The notes under the pieces: generated by a model | Seen by the model: the letters and a program-made list of their open reading frames with translations, nothing else | The model's database searches: none | Told to the model about the DNA's origin: nothing | Made by a program: the position numbers and the translations under genes | Assembly: GCF_963678635.1 (NCBI RefSeq) | Contig: NW_026971509.1 | Location: 186,001-250,000 of the forward strand | DNA from: Symsagittifera roscoffensis | Lineage: Eukaryota > Xenacoelomorpha > Acoela > Convolutidae | Direction: 5' to 3' | DNA: 64,000 bases | Shown here: piece after piece, positions 10,665 to 22,690 of the stretch | Position numbering within the stretch: position 1 is the stretch's first letter | Layout: each line of letters starts with the position of its first letter

Positions 10665-11837
10665 GTGCGTCTATACAATTGGAATCAATCAATCAGACAC
10701 ATTGAACATTACGCACTAACAGTCATAAAACAAAAAAAAGGAGCCAAAGTCGAAGTGACGAAAGTCCAGACGAAAACTTTGATTTTCCATTTCTCATCAA
10801 TTCACTCATTGAAAATAGAGGACATGTACAATTTTGCAATAATCTAATCGCAAACTTATTCGAACAAGGCATTAGCTCATGTAAAGCAGAATTCCTAGAA
10901 ATAAAAATCAAAAGACAAATCATCGATCATTATTTAATAGGAATATGTAACCTAACACAACAATATGGACTTTACACCATAGAACTCAGTTCAGCAAGTA
11001 AATTTCATGGTAAATATGTTATTCAAACAGACGACATCGACATAAAATTTTCAAAAGTATTCTCAGAATACATTAAAAACATACTACATCAAAATTCAGA
11101 GAGAACAAATTCATCATTTACTAACGATGTTTTTGCAATAATAAATAGTTATTTATTCAAACTAGAAAAGACAGAAACCCAAAGTACGTCATCGGTTCAA
11201 ACATCAAGACACACGAATGTAAGAAAGTAAATCCGTGAAAATTTTTCGAGTAATTGTTAAAAAAGGTTTACAATAAACTTTAGCATGGTTTTCAATTGAC
11301 TATTTCACACATAATATTGATTTAATTGCACAAGCAAAAAAAAATTTTAGACCTCAAAGTACCGATGATGACACTGTCATTGCAGAACAATCAGATCATA
11401 TTTGGGACCCTGATTGGTCTCATCCACTATTTCGGAACATCCCAATAGACGTCTCAAGTCAAGCAATCAACACAATATCAATTCATAAAGACTATGTAAA
11501 TGTATTTCCACTTACAATAGATGCAACACCTTTAAACTATATTTCATTTTTACCCGATAAAAGACAGTAAAATAGTTTAAATTCAACTTTTGTACAACAG
11601 GAAAATCTAAATGGAAGAATAAATCTTACACAACAAGATATTCAAACACAATCACATTTTATAAGTGAAGAAATAGATGAAACAATAGTAACAACTACAC
11701 AACAAAGTATTTCACCAATACATCCAAACCTTACAACGCCAAAACCTAAAAGTCCAACATTACCACAAGTAACATTGCAATCTACGGTTAAACCCTCGGT
11801 TGCTCCAAAAAAATCACATATGGATTATCAGACATAT
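10665..11837 (+). pseudogene. Copy A gag, N-terminal part, interrupted by copy B
   Basis: Degraded frame matching the N-terminal gag of copy B: shared strings include SDESPDE (about 10756), SCKAEF, IKRQII and YVIQTDDI (about 11015). A short conserved upstream frame (LYNWNQSIRHIEHY, about 10671-10712) overlaps the start, as in B. Stops and frameshifts occur at about 11228 and 11570. The last codons before the insertion read DYQTY; after copy B the frame goes on at 29397. The N-terminal gag region has no similarity to known domains that I can name; it precedes the capsid-like domain by several hundred codons. Confidence 0.75.
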
Positions 11838-12247
11838 TGAGTTAGGTCCACTGGGGTTAACTCATAGAGTAATTTTGGATAGGGTACACCGTCTGCTCGT
11901 CACGCTATCTTATTTTCGGCCGGATAGATTCGTGCAACTTCTTGGTCTAATACCAATCCTAATCTTACTCTTATATCTACTAGTCTCAGGGTGTTTAACT
12001 AGTCTCTGCTAGGCTCAATAGATCTAGAGTATACTGGCTTACTGCGACTGCTGAAGTTCTCTTGGAGAAGTAACTAATTTCTAAGTTAAATTCAAATCTA
12101 TCTGGTGCTGAAGTTACACGTAATTTCAGCACTTACAAATAAGAGGGTTGTTAGTTAGATGGATTATGATTGGTTGATATTAAATACTTTACAATGGTGA
12201 AATATCTAAATTATCCAATAATAAAATTTAGTTTAGATCAGGTTCCA
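11838..12247 (-). repeat. 3' LTR of copy B
   Basis: Begins TGAGTTAGG and ends GGTTCCA on the plus strand, so the sense LTR runs TGGAAC to CTAACTCA. Nearly identical to 28984-29392. It carries an imperfect inverted repeat GTGCTGAAGTTAC/GTAATTTCAGCAC at 12105-12132. The minus-strand sequence just upstream (from 12248) ends GGATGGG, the only candidate for a polypurine tract, and it is weak. Confidence 0.9.
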
Positions 12248-13765
12248 CCCATCCGGAGTTTACAGAGTTTTTTTAGAACTATCTTTCTTTCTGTAATTGA
12301 AGGATGGATGATGAACGTTGGTAATTGGCGAACATCATTTTCTTATCCGGTTCCTTTTGAAGAAGAACGTTCCAGGACGTTGGAATCAGGGATAGGAAAT
12401 TGTTATTTTGTCATTCGACAACGACTGTGATCCCCAATGAAATCAATCCGATTTCAAAATGGTTTGCTATGTCAGATTTTTCTGTATTAGCAGAGAACTG
12501 TTTGATGTGCAGCCTCGTCTGGGAATGGCCTGAAAATCGTTTTTGGAAGGGATGTCTTTTAACTCGGATCTGTACGTATACTCGAGGTGGTCATTGGTCT
12601 AGTTGAACGAAGTCCTTTTCTGCGAGGTCAAGTCGTGCTCTAAATCCTTTGAGTCATGGTTGTGGACGGCATGTAGATTGTGTTTAGCCATTCTTTTGTT
12701 CGAGTGTGATGGGATCGTCTAGTCTTTGGATGTTCGTCTTTGTTGTGTGTATGATCTATATACTGCATAGTATGATTTACAAATTTATAAATTTTTGTTA
12801 ATTTGGTTTTTTAATCATGATCTTAGTTAGTCGTTTTCACAAAAGCGTTTTATTTTAGTTCAGTTATTTTGAAGAGTTACTCACCCTTGAGTACCTCCTA
12901 TTAAAAATTGAAGTGTGGTCACAAAGCGTGGGTAAAGCGCGGTGGGTTAGGCCGGCTATAAGCATGCTCAGGACGTCCTTCTCTGGTGGGTTAGGCCAGG
13001 AGTGGGAGTATGATTGCATGCTGTTTCTGTGAGAGGTCCTGTTATGTTATAACCTTTCATGTTGGTTTTTTCTGGTCTTTCTTATGTTACTTTGGTTGTG
13101 TCCTTTTTTTTTTCAAAAATCAAATGGTTTTTGGTTTGGGTTTGTCTTGCGACTTTTCTGTGTTGTGTTATTTCTTTCTTAGACTTTATAATAGTCTTCA
13201 AAAGAATAAATTATCCAGTTTTAAGCTGGTTTAATCCAATTTGGGTACCGTTGGTTTTCTTTTCTTAGTCATGTTGTTTTTTTATGAATTGTGGTGTTTA
13301 GTAAGCTGCGTTGGTTAGTTTGATTTAGTATATAATTCCTTTCCAACCGTGTTAAAGGAAAGTTTGAAACTTGTTATCGTGTGTTAGAGTTGTTGATAGT
13401 GAAAACTTGAAACTTAAAATCATTATTTAAACAATTCTTTGTGGGCGAGCTGTGCGAGTTTGGATAGAACTCTTGTGCGAATGAATAAAAATATTGAAAA
13501 AGTTAGTACTGCTTTCTCATTTTATTAATTTATTACATGGAAATTGAATTTTACTGCTTTTTTGGGGAAGTTTTAAAATTATAAATTTTCATCGTATTTT
13601 AATTTTACTGCTTCTTGGGGAAATAATTTATAAATGAAATTACTACATTGGGTATGAATTTTACTACATTATTTAGTGCGAAAGATTAATGAGTTTGAAT
13701 ATAATTTAACAAGTTTGTATTTTTATTTGTCTTTTTCTGTTTTGTATTTGATTGTGGTGTGAAGA
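12248..13765 (-). other. 3' non-coding region of copy B
   Basis: About 1.5 kb between the putative intron after ORF4 and the 3' LTR. Conserved in reverse orientation with 50630-52134 of copy A, including the string GGTGGGTTAGGCCGGCTATA at 12940-12959. No intact sense frame was found. A plus-strand hydrophobic frame at 13059-13268 corresponds to the antisense frame of copy A at 50973-51356. Confidence 0.6.
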
Positions 13766-13849
13766 CTAAAAGAATAAATTAAACATTGATAGAAAATGGC
13801 TAGTACAAATTTGAATTTATTAGTTTAAAATATTTAAATTCATATTTAC
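13766..13849 (-). other. Putative 84-bp intron after ORF4 (copy B)
   Basis: On the minus strand the ORF4 stop TAA is followed by G/GTAAAT and, 84 bp on, by TTCTTTTAG/TCTTCACACC. Copy A has the same arrangement (GTAAGT to TTTTTTTAG/TCTTCACACC, 50547-50629). The donor and acceptor words are good animal splice signals, and the flanking exon sequence is conserved while the interior is not. Splicing itself is inferred. Confidence 0.5.
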
Positions 13850-13850
13850 C

Positions 13851-15661
13851 TTAGTCTTTTGGGAAAAAGCCGTGGGGGAAGATGTCGCGAATCATGTCTG
13901 ATGTTGTTAGTAACTTGGCTAGTAAGCGTATGACATTTTTAGTTTGTAGCAGTGGCCAAAGCAATTGAAGTGCGTTGATGGTGTTTAGTTCTTCTGTGCC
14001 TACTGCGAACTCATAAGGTGTGTTTTGAATGAGGTTATAGATTTTATGATTATATTTAGTATTATGAATAAATTCTATATGGGGATTTCGATAGGTTGTA
14101 TGAATTCATGCGGGATAATGAAGGGTCTTGATTCTCCATCATTGAAGGTCTTTATGATGGGACAGAATATAAACATTTGGGTAACTGGGTCATAGTTGCG
14201 GAGGATGCCGTGGAGGTTAGTATTTTTTATGCAATATGTAAAATTAAGAAAAAATGGTGACGTGTATTTTGAGTTAAGAAACTGAAAACTATGGTGGGGT
14301 TGTCTTGATGGAGTGTGTAAATCAAAATGATTTTGTATAAAGCGATAATATGTGTAAGTGTGCGTTTGTTTAGTGCGTTACATTATAATGTGGGAACAGT
14401 GCAAATCGCGTTCCTGTGGTGAATAAAATGAAAGGTTAGTGAAAATAACTAAAATTTATCATAGAAGCTTTCATATGCTTGTATATCACCTAGTGCTTCG
14501 GAAATAATATGATCATGCTTTCTATCAAAAATATTAAGTGTAAATACGTATGGTGTTTTAATAAAAAAAATTTCTGTTAGTTGCGGGTTTGCGAAGCGAT
14601 CTTCATCTAAAAATTGATCTTGGTTAGGACGGATGTTATTATGATCAAAGTATTCTATTGAAAAATCGTTAGCTAGGGGTGCGGTGAATAATTTTAATAA
14701 TTTTTTATATCCAACGTAAGTAAATTGTCGAGGTGTTAATGATGTGGTGAGTCTTTATAGTATATTTTTGTTTTTCTCGTTATTTTCAGTAGTGTTAGCT
14801 AATGGTAGGCAAAGGGGGTTTGTATAATTATAGTAAGCTGTCCAATGAAGTGTTGGCATTAAAATGTGCTCATCAACGAAATTTCGTGTTTCGTTAGCAC
14901 TGGTAGGTGTATTTAATGTATATTGCGGAAATGAGAGTAGGGTGATTTCAAGAAAATTATTCGTGTTCGTGTGTTCTGGGTGGTTGATATATTCTCGGGC
15001 TGTTCCGGGTTTGGTTGGGAATGGGTGATTTGGGAATTTTCGTTTAAAAGTGCGGTAAGCTCGGTTAGTACTGATAGGTGTTTCGGTGGATGTGGATGAC
15101 TGAGCTAATGATGGAGTGTAAGCTGAAGAGGGTGTAGGAATTGGTGGATTTGAGGATGTTATTGTAGATGATAGTTGATGTATTGTAAGAGTGTGGGGAT
15201 GTGTTAGTTGTTGTTGTAATGTTATAAAATTGTCGAGTTCTTCGAAAATTTGGTTGGTATCTGGGGAGTTATTATGTGATCTGTCGGAAAGAAATGGAGA
15301 ATAGGTTGGGGGTTACTTGGGATGCGTAAGAAGGAGTCGAAAGGGATGGGAGTGGGTGACTGGATTGGATGGGTCCGAAAGGGGGTTTTGAAAAAACTGA
15401 GGAGTTGGTCTGGGTATGTGTAGAGGGAGATGGTTCGGAGTCTGCAAATTCGTCGGGAGTTTCTACATTGGAGTTATTAAATTGTGAGATAGTATGAAAA
15501 ACTGAAATATCTGAGTTAGTATCAGAATTCGTGCTTGATGGTATATTAATAATTGGAGAATCGGGTGGCGGGAAAACAAAAAGTGGGATTATTGGAAATT
15601 GAGTTTGAAGGTTGACTGGGTGGGAATTTGAGCGATGGAGGGATCCAAGTTGTCGGCTCAT
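13851..15661 (-). pseudogene. ORF4 of copy B, unknown protein downstream of env
   Basis: Begins MSRQLGSLHRSNSHP; its ATG overlaps the env stop as ATGA (15658-15661), an arrangement that suggests reinitiation after termination. The first 129 codons are open (to 15272) and are rich in Pro, Ser and Thr. After a frameshift the coding trace goes on as a more globular region (strings such as LHWTAYYNYTNP near 14820-14860 and FDRKHDHIISEAL near 14500-14540) and ends GFFPKD at 13851. About 600 codons in total if unbroken. The same start and the same ending (GFFPDD) occur in copies A and C, so it was a real gene of the family. I do not recognise it. Possibilities are an accessory structural protein or, if the env is virus-derived, a captured neighbour gene. 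At least three breaks are present. Confidence 0.65.
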
Positions 15662-18600
15662 CGTGGGCTAAAAAAATGAATATTTTGAGATTGAAAAGTG
15701 GTGGCGTGAGGTTGTTCGATAACTTGGTCATATGTATTATCATTTTGTGAATGATGTGTCATTATATGTTGGATGGGACTTTGTGTTGTATTTGGTCTAA
15801 AATTTGAATTATTTGTGATTGCTAGGTTTCGAAAATTTCGGGGAACTAACGATAATGGATGGTTTTGTGGTAGGGGTGGTATCTGATGTGCAGTAGGTGA
15901 TGTATCTACATTATTATGTTCTTCGTCGTATGTGTTTTGTCTTGTGGATATTTTTGTATTATATTCTTTAATTTGTGCATCTAGAAGTATTTTATTGATT
16001 GATGATGAAAAAATTCCAAAAAACCCTGCAAATAATATGCGTGCTACGCTGGCTTGTCGGTTTACTTGTGTATGTATTGCGCAGGTGTTATATATTCCTT
16101 TTAGTAATGAGAAAAGAAATCCATTAAAATTAAACATAGCGTATAAGATAGTTAATTTTTCTAAGATGTAATAGGGCCATCCTAGAAAGGCGAGAATTTC
16201 GTTTTTTAAGGTGACAAAACTGAAAATATTTATGGGTGAAATATCTTGTGGTCTATATTTGTCACCGTTTAAGTATATGTAATCTTTGATATCCTTAAAA
16301 TATCCGCTGTAGTCTTGTGTATAAATGTCTGCAAATCCTGCGGTTTCGGCAAGTTTTCTTAAATTCTGGTCGATTGATTGTCGTTGTATTGTGTCCATTT
16401 GTGTTAGTAAATCTTGAAACTGTTGTGTTCTAATATGATGTTATATATCAGATTTAGAATATATTCCAGTTGATTGTAAATCAATATTTGGGTTACGAGA
16501 GATAGCTCTGATGCTTTCGGGTGAAAACTTTGTGAGTGGTTGCATTAATGTAGGATACGGTGTAAGTAGGTAGTATTTATCTTCATCAGGGTTTAATTGT
16601 ACTACATTGTGGCTATTTTTTGATCCACATGCGAGTGCGGTATCCTAAAAACATGTTCGTCTTGAAAGTGTGTCAACAAAATGTACTTTATTTTTATGGA
16701 ATATGGGGATTCTTTTATAACAACGTTTATCTTCAAAAACATATAATGGTGATACTTTTTTGGTGCAAGTTTAAAACCATAAAATGTTTCCTTCGTAATC
16801 AAGAAAATTTGATCTGTTTCCTGATAATAAGTATCCTGCGTAAGGTATTTTTAGTACTGCTAACGCGAGTGATTGTAAGATTTGTGTTCTTTCTAATTCG
16901 CATAGTTGATGAAGTGTTTCTAATTCAGAAAGTGACATTTCTTGGAAAATTCTACTAATTGTGTAGTCTAATTTCATGTCCAAGTGGATATCATAATGAA
17001 TATTACCAAACTAGGTGCTATTCATTAGTGACAGTTCTTGTAAACGTGTGCTTTTACTGTCGTATGGTTTTAGTTTTCCACCAGGTTGACCTTTGCTTTT
17101 ATAAAAGTTAACTGGGACGTATGGTGTTTCTTCGTTAATAGGATGACTTGTGGCATAAGGCTCAAATTTTATTTTTTCAGTGGTCATGTCGAAACCTTTT
17201 TCGTATTCGACAAGTATTTCAGAGTATTGTGTTTTATAAAGTGGATTTCTATATTTACATGCAAATTCTGTTTCTTGATAGACTTGAAAACGGTTAGTTT
17301 ATTTTCTCTATCATGAATGTTTTTAAAATCAGTGCCTTGTTCACGAAATGGGTTCACTTCTTCGTATGGAATCGATTCAATAAAAAAATTTTCATGGAAA
17401 TTTATCATTCGAGCGTGTATTTTTGCTACTTGAAATGTTGTGCATGTATCTTCGGGAAACCAAACAATTGTTGCTTGGGTCCTTGTTGTAGGATCACAAT
17501 AACCTTGATCATTTTTGCAAGGTAATCTAATTCCTTGATAGATCATGGTGTTATCAGTTAAATCTCGTGTGAGTTGTATTTTTTCAAGTTGTTATTTCCA
17601 ATCAAAAAACATTATTTCTTGATATCCTTATTTTTTGTGTCTGCTTTGCAGTTTGAAGGATTATATATTCCAATGTGTGGTATCCAGTGTTTATCGTGTA
17701 TATCAAAAGTTGATCGTCCGTGTGCGCCGTTATATGGGTGTTTTTTGTCTAATTTAACTTATCGTTCAAGTTCTGCTTGATGTACAGAATCGGCAAAAAT
17801 TGAAAATTGACTAATTTTTTGTCTGCCTTTTTCTTTCTTGTGATTTTTAGTCTGAGTAATTCGTTATTACAAACATCAGGATTTAGATGAAAAAGTCGTT
17901 CTCCATTACTTTGGTAAAATGATTCGTGATCAAGTCGGTTTTTATTTCCGTTGGAAACTTGTGAACAATGTACTTTCTTTTCCAAAAATATTGCTGTTAA
18001 CTTTTATCCTGTGACTGTTGTTGCTCGGGCTTTTGAATACAATGTTGCTATTACATTTGTAGTTTCTATAGCTTGTGGTTCTGTTTCGCATTAAGATACT
18101 TGATTTATTGCAGATTTGTGTAGTGTTTTCTGTTCGTTTTCTTCACAATCAGTCCTGGGTTCCTGTGCGAGGAGAAGGATTTGTTTTTTGGTCGGAAAAT
18201 GCTAAAAAAAAAGAGGTGTTGAAATGTTAATATTTTTTAGAATATACATGGGTATGATAATCCGGAGTATGGGTTATAAAATGTTATGTAACCAATTGTG
18301 TTTTTTGTGTATCTATCGTATTTATATATTACTTCAGTTGTTATAAATGGTGGTGGTAACGATTGAGCTGTTATATTTGGTGGATTTAACGGGTAGGGAT
18401 GTTGAACAATATTATTTAGTCTGATTGTGATTTCAAATTTTAATTGGAGACTACTTTGTTGGAGTATTTGAATATTATGTTCTCGAATATCCTCGTGGAT
18501 ATCTTGTCTATACTGTAATCTATTAAGTGCCCAACTGTGGAGTCGGTTTCTTTCTTGATGTAGTCCAAATCATGGGGGAGGTGCTACGAAAGTATTCCAA

Positions 18601-19564
18601 TCTAATCGTAAAGGGATATTTGATGATGATTGTTCTCGATATCTAGCGTCGAGGTTGTTTGGGAAATTTAAAGGGAAAAGTGTCGGTGAGATTTGACTTA
18701 AGGATGGTGTTGACGGGAGTGATAAAGTTTCTGGTAGCGATGATGGTGTTGTATCTGTAGAAATATCTATTGGTTCATTTACTATGTTTGGTTCACGTTG
18801 TGTATATGAGTGTGTTGCCCAATATGGTAGTCGTTCGGTGGGATTGGGGGGTTAAAAGGATTTTCACGTATTTGTTCAGATTTCGGTGTTGAACCTAAGT
18901 AATCTGAGGGTATACTTGAGGTGCTATGTTGTGAAAGGAGTGTGGGAGTTTCTGGTAATGTACTACTTGAAATTTCTGAAGTAGTTGGTGTTGGTGATTG
19001 GGGTGTATCAAAATGAACTCTGGTGGTTTAAAAATTTCTATTTCTTCGTGGATGTATAATTTGTCTATTCATTTCAACTGTATTATGATTTTTACTAATA
19101 TGTCCTACTCTATTTAAGTCTTGTGGTAATGTGGGGTATAAATTATATGTTGGTTCACTTAGGGATGCTTGCCGCTGAACTGGTTCTAGTGGTTCAGATA
19201 AGCGAGCGTGTCGTTCTTCAAAAGGTAATGGGTTATCTTGGAAAGAAATTCGTGTGGATGTTTGTGGGTTTTGGGTAGTTGTGGGTATGAGTGGGTTTTC
19301 TTGGGAAGACGTCGGTGAAGACTGATTTTGTGATGGTTGGTTAGCAATTTTGGAAATGTGTTTGATTGATCTTTTTCTAGTGGGAAGATTTATGTTTATT
19401 GTAATATTCTTCGATGAAAAGAATTCAAAGGATTGTTGATAAGGCGAATGTGACTGTTGCCTTTTTGCACATTTGCACATTGTCATATTTAGGTATGATA
19501 AAAATTTGATGAAAATTACGAATAGTAAAAAAATATCTGTTCTTCTAAAAATTGTTCGTATCAT
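15658..19564 (-). pseudogene. Env-like glycoprotein gene of copy B, broken
   Basis: About 1,300 codons. It starts at MIRTIF (19564) with a hydrophobic stretch at residues 8-27 (signal or anchor), followed by a Ser/Thr/Pro/Gln-rich region. Coding traces continue through 17985-17749, 17546-17184 and 16983-16602. The C-terminal open part (16398-15658) has two hydrophobic segments around YYILEKLTILYAMF and ARILFAGFFGIF, fitting a membrane anchor. Shared features in copies A and C are LCELERTQILQSL, a KRCYKRIPIFYK-type Cys-containing strand and a conserved Cys pair. This pattern recalls fusion glycoproteins of chuvirus-like negative-strand viruses rather than errantivirus Env, but I hold that loosely. 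Stops and frameshifts near 19028, 18860, 18100 and 16440 break the frame. Confidence 0.6.
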
Positions 19565-20586
19565 TTAAATAGACTTTGAATTATCGTACCTGTGATTGTG
19601 GTCAATGATTTGGGAAAATTGGAGATATATTTCAAATAGAGAGTAGAAAATTTTTAAAAAGTGCAAAAAAATGTTAAAAGGATTATTAAGGCTTCAAAAG
19701 TTTCAATAAAAAATATTAGCAAAAGTTCAAATAGAATGAAAAATTTTATGAAAAGATTTAAGATTTTATTTTTTAATGTATCGACTGTTTGAGAGAAAAG
19801 CATTTAAGAAATGGTTCATTCGTCGAATTTTTTTTGTTTTCTGGGGCAAATTTAAGTTTGCTCGTATTATTTATTGATTTTTTGACAAGTGGGTTGAGTT
19901 TTGTGAAAAATTGTTGGAGGCCAATTTTATGGTGTTCGGGAGGTCTTCTTTGCTTTGTTTTTCTTTGTTGGGTTATCTGGGGTATTTTTAGGAGGCTTGT
20001 TGGAGGCTAATTGTTGGAGGCTAATTTTATGGTGTTCGGGAGGTCTTCTTTGCTTTGTTTTTCTTTGTTGGTTGGAGGATTTTCCATTCTTGGTTGGAGG
20101 ATTTTTTGAGGTCTAAGTTGGGGAAATATTGTTGATCTTTGCGTTATTAGATAGGGGGGGGGGGGGGTGGTTGTAATTTTATGGTGGTATTTATTGTAGT
20201 ATTGAAGTGGTGTTTATTTAACTGGTCAAGTTATAGCAAGGTGCTTATTTTTGACCTGGAGGTTGTAAAGTTATAGTTATAGATATGCCTGGAGTAATGC
20301 TTATTTTTGACCTGGAGGTTGTAAAGTTATAGTTATAGATATGCCTGGAGTAATATCTATCGGCTAATAGGTTTGTGTTAGAGATATAGAAAGTGACGGA
20401 TTTGAGTGAATCCTATTGGCTGATTTTGAATTAGAATTGTTGCGTATGTTTCAGCAGTTTATCTTGAAATTGTGGAAGTTCAAAATGATTTAGAGGTGTA
20501 CAAATTATTAATTTTAAAATCAAAGTTGTTTTTGAAATTCAACTTGCTTTAATATTTTAGATTGTGGGACGAATGTTTTGTAATTT
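19565..20586 (-). other. Spacer between pol and env in copy B, with short tandem repeats
   Basis: No coding trace. A 57-68 bp unit containing CTTATTTTTGACCTGGAGG occurs twice in a row (about 20232-20355), and a unit starting TTGTTGGAGG occurs at 19911 and 20011 (period 100 bp). A run of 14 G lies at 20154-20167, where copy A has only a short C-rich stretch. Corresponds to 42050-42870 and 44140-44962 in copy A. Confidence 0.6.
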
Positions 20587-22041
20587 TTACGTGGTTGATT
20601 TCGAAGTCGTGATGTTTCTCTGTGTTCTGATTTTTCTACTTGTTCTTGTGGTAGAATTTTTTCTATCATTTTCCTGTTTTTTTTCTTTCTTTTTGAGGTA
20701 TTTTTGGGTCTGGCGTTTTTGTATTGCTATGAGTTGTGTTTTGTTTTTGATTTTGTTTATGATGAATGTCGTCTTGTACATTTGTTTTTTGTTCTGTATG
20801 TGTACTGTTTTGAAAAAAAATTTTAAACCTGTAAAAGAATATAATTGAGTTAATTTGGGTAATGCGTATTCTTTCGGGTAGTAAGGTAATAGATTGTTAC
20901 GATGTTGCACATTTTCTTTTTTGGTTGAATCTGTGAGTTTGTATGTTACGTCAGTGGGTTTGGCAATTATTTGGTATGGTCCTTTTCGAAGTGGTTGTAA
21001 TTTTTTAGAGATTCCTTTATGTGTATTAAAATTAGGTATTAAGACAAATGTTCCAATTTTTAAATCTGTGGCTGGCATAAAGCGTGAATTAATTTGACTT
21101 TTAATGTTTTGCCTTTGTAACAATTTCTTTGTTACTTTTTGTTAAATTTCATTGTGTTTTTTATCTCTATTTAAAATCCATTCGGAAAGTATGCCGGAGG
21201 CTAATTTAAGAATTTGTGGGTGATGAAAATGATCTTCATCATGTGTGTGTGTGTAAAGCTAGGTTATAACAAATTGAATCTTTATTTGGTTGGCAATAAC
21301 CTTGTGCATTTTATGGGCTTTTGCTGTGAACAAATTTGGTTTACGTGGCTTTTGATTAAAAACCATTTCATATGGTGACATTCCTAAAGTTGTCGTGATT
21401 TGTGAATTGTATGATAAGGGAATTAATTTTACATCTGCTGACCATTCTGTGTATCGTGCATCCTTTCCATTTATGATACATCTAAGATATTCTTGTAATA
21501 AACGGTTCATACCTTCAACTAAACCGTTTGGCCAAGGTGCATGAGATGTACGTGGTTTATGTTTAATGTTATATAAGTGTCATAATGTGATAATTTCATT
21601 ATTTATAAACTCTGTACCGTTGTTTGTAACTTAGATTTTGGGTAATCCGAATTTAGCTATCCAATGTTTGTAAAGTGTTGTGTAGGCATAATAAGCAGTA
21701 CAATGTGGTACTGGGTTGAGTGCTACATAGTGTGTGAATGCATCAACAATGACCATAACGTAGGAGTTTCCTGCAGAGGATGGTGAAATTGGTCCTTTTG
21801 TGTCGAATGAGATGCGATGGTTGAAATAAAAACTTTCAAAATCTTGTTTCTGAGCTATTTGTTTTTGATTTGGACAAGGTTTGTTCAATTGACATGTTAT
21901 ACAATCATTGCATAATACTTTTATCCAAATTGATGCGTTTGGGAAATAAAAGTTTTGTATAAAAACCGAGTATGTTTTTTCTGATCCTGAATGTCCTTTT
22001 GTATTTTGTGTATGGGAGATGTTAAATGCTATTAGGATCAC
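20587..22041 (-). pseudogene. Integrase region of copy B
   Basis: The first open part (22041-21631) has the zinc-binding side: a KGHSGSEKT histidine segment followed by CNDCITC. The catalytic core follows with HRISFDTKGP (first Asp) and IVDAFTHYVAL. The frame breaks at 21631 and resumes past the glutamate region at MNRLLQEYLRC (21510). The C-terminal part (21123 onward) contains LRKGPYQII, the GPY/F motif of Ty3/gypsy-type integrases. The extension after residue about 100 of the last open stretch is Lys/Asn/Thr-rich and poorly conserved. Not functional because of stops. Confidence 0.85.
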
Positions 22042-22219
22042 ACTTAAAGGAAGACAGGGAACTTTAGAATCATTGAATTGATATTATAAAAGATCTGTAT
22101 TTTCATTGATTGTTGTGTTATTAAATTTAGGGAAATATCGGAGGAGTGTTTTGTTTCCTAGAATTGTGGTATCAACTTTTGCTGGCTTTGTTTTATTTTT
22201 GTGCCATGATTTTAGTTGT

Positions 22220-22640
22220 CTAATTACTGGGTCGAAATTTTGATATTGTTTTAAAAGTTAAAGTGTAATTTTTTCTGTTGGGGGGAGAAAAATTTTGTCG
22301 ATTTCCAGTTTTGATAGCGTCTAAAACTATTTTTAGTGATTCACATTTTGCTAGAATGATAAAAAGGTTGATGGAGGTATTACCTTTTCCTTGTTCTTCT
22401 TTATTTACTGGTGATATAATTTCGTTTTGTTCTAAAAGATCAAGTAATCCATTTACCTTGTCGTGTAAGTGAATCGGTACTTTACTTGCTCTTTGTTTTT
22501 TGAAAACTGCGTCAGGTTTTAATGGAAGGTGTAGTGATGAACTATTTTCCAACGTCAAATTTTGATTTTGCGTAGACTGTTGAATATTTTATTAGTTGTT
22601 TGGCTAGTCTGTCAAATTCGTCTTGTGATATTTGTGACTG
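22220..22640 (-). pseudogene. Reverse transcriptase N-terminal remnant of copy B
   Basis: Matches the RT start in copy A (32834 and 38401): the shared strings are FKKQRASKVPIHL and a LLE/DIxEQxExISxV helix that leads into the first RT strand. After VLDA (near 22320) the sequence jumps straight to what corresponds to about 40246 in copy A. The palm with the aspartate motifs, RNase H and the connection to integrase are deleted. Confidence 0.8.
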
Positions 22641-22690
22641 TTGAAAATTAAACATTGTTAAAAATTTTTGTTGTTCTTATGTGTAGTTGG

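Larger units (their letters stand above)
9350..11837 (+). mobile_element. LTR retrotransposon copy A, 5' part (leader and gag start)
   Basis: Matches, in reverse complement, the leader and gag start of copy B (28600 down to 26090). The similarity fades at about 9350, so the 5' LTR, primer-binding site and first few hundred bases of leader are missing. The segment stops exactly at the ATAT target duplication (11834-11837) where copy B is inserted, and continues at 29393. A is more diverged from B in this part, consistent with A being the older host copy. Confidence 0.85.

Noticed and set aside
20564-20848. 94-codon hydrophobic plus-strand frame
   Set aside because: Antisense to the integrase C-terminal region of copy B; its T-rich composition explains the hydrophobicity.
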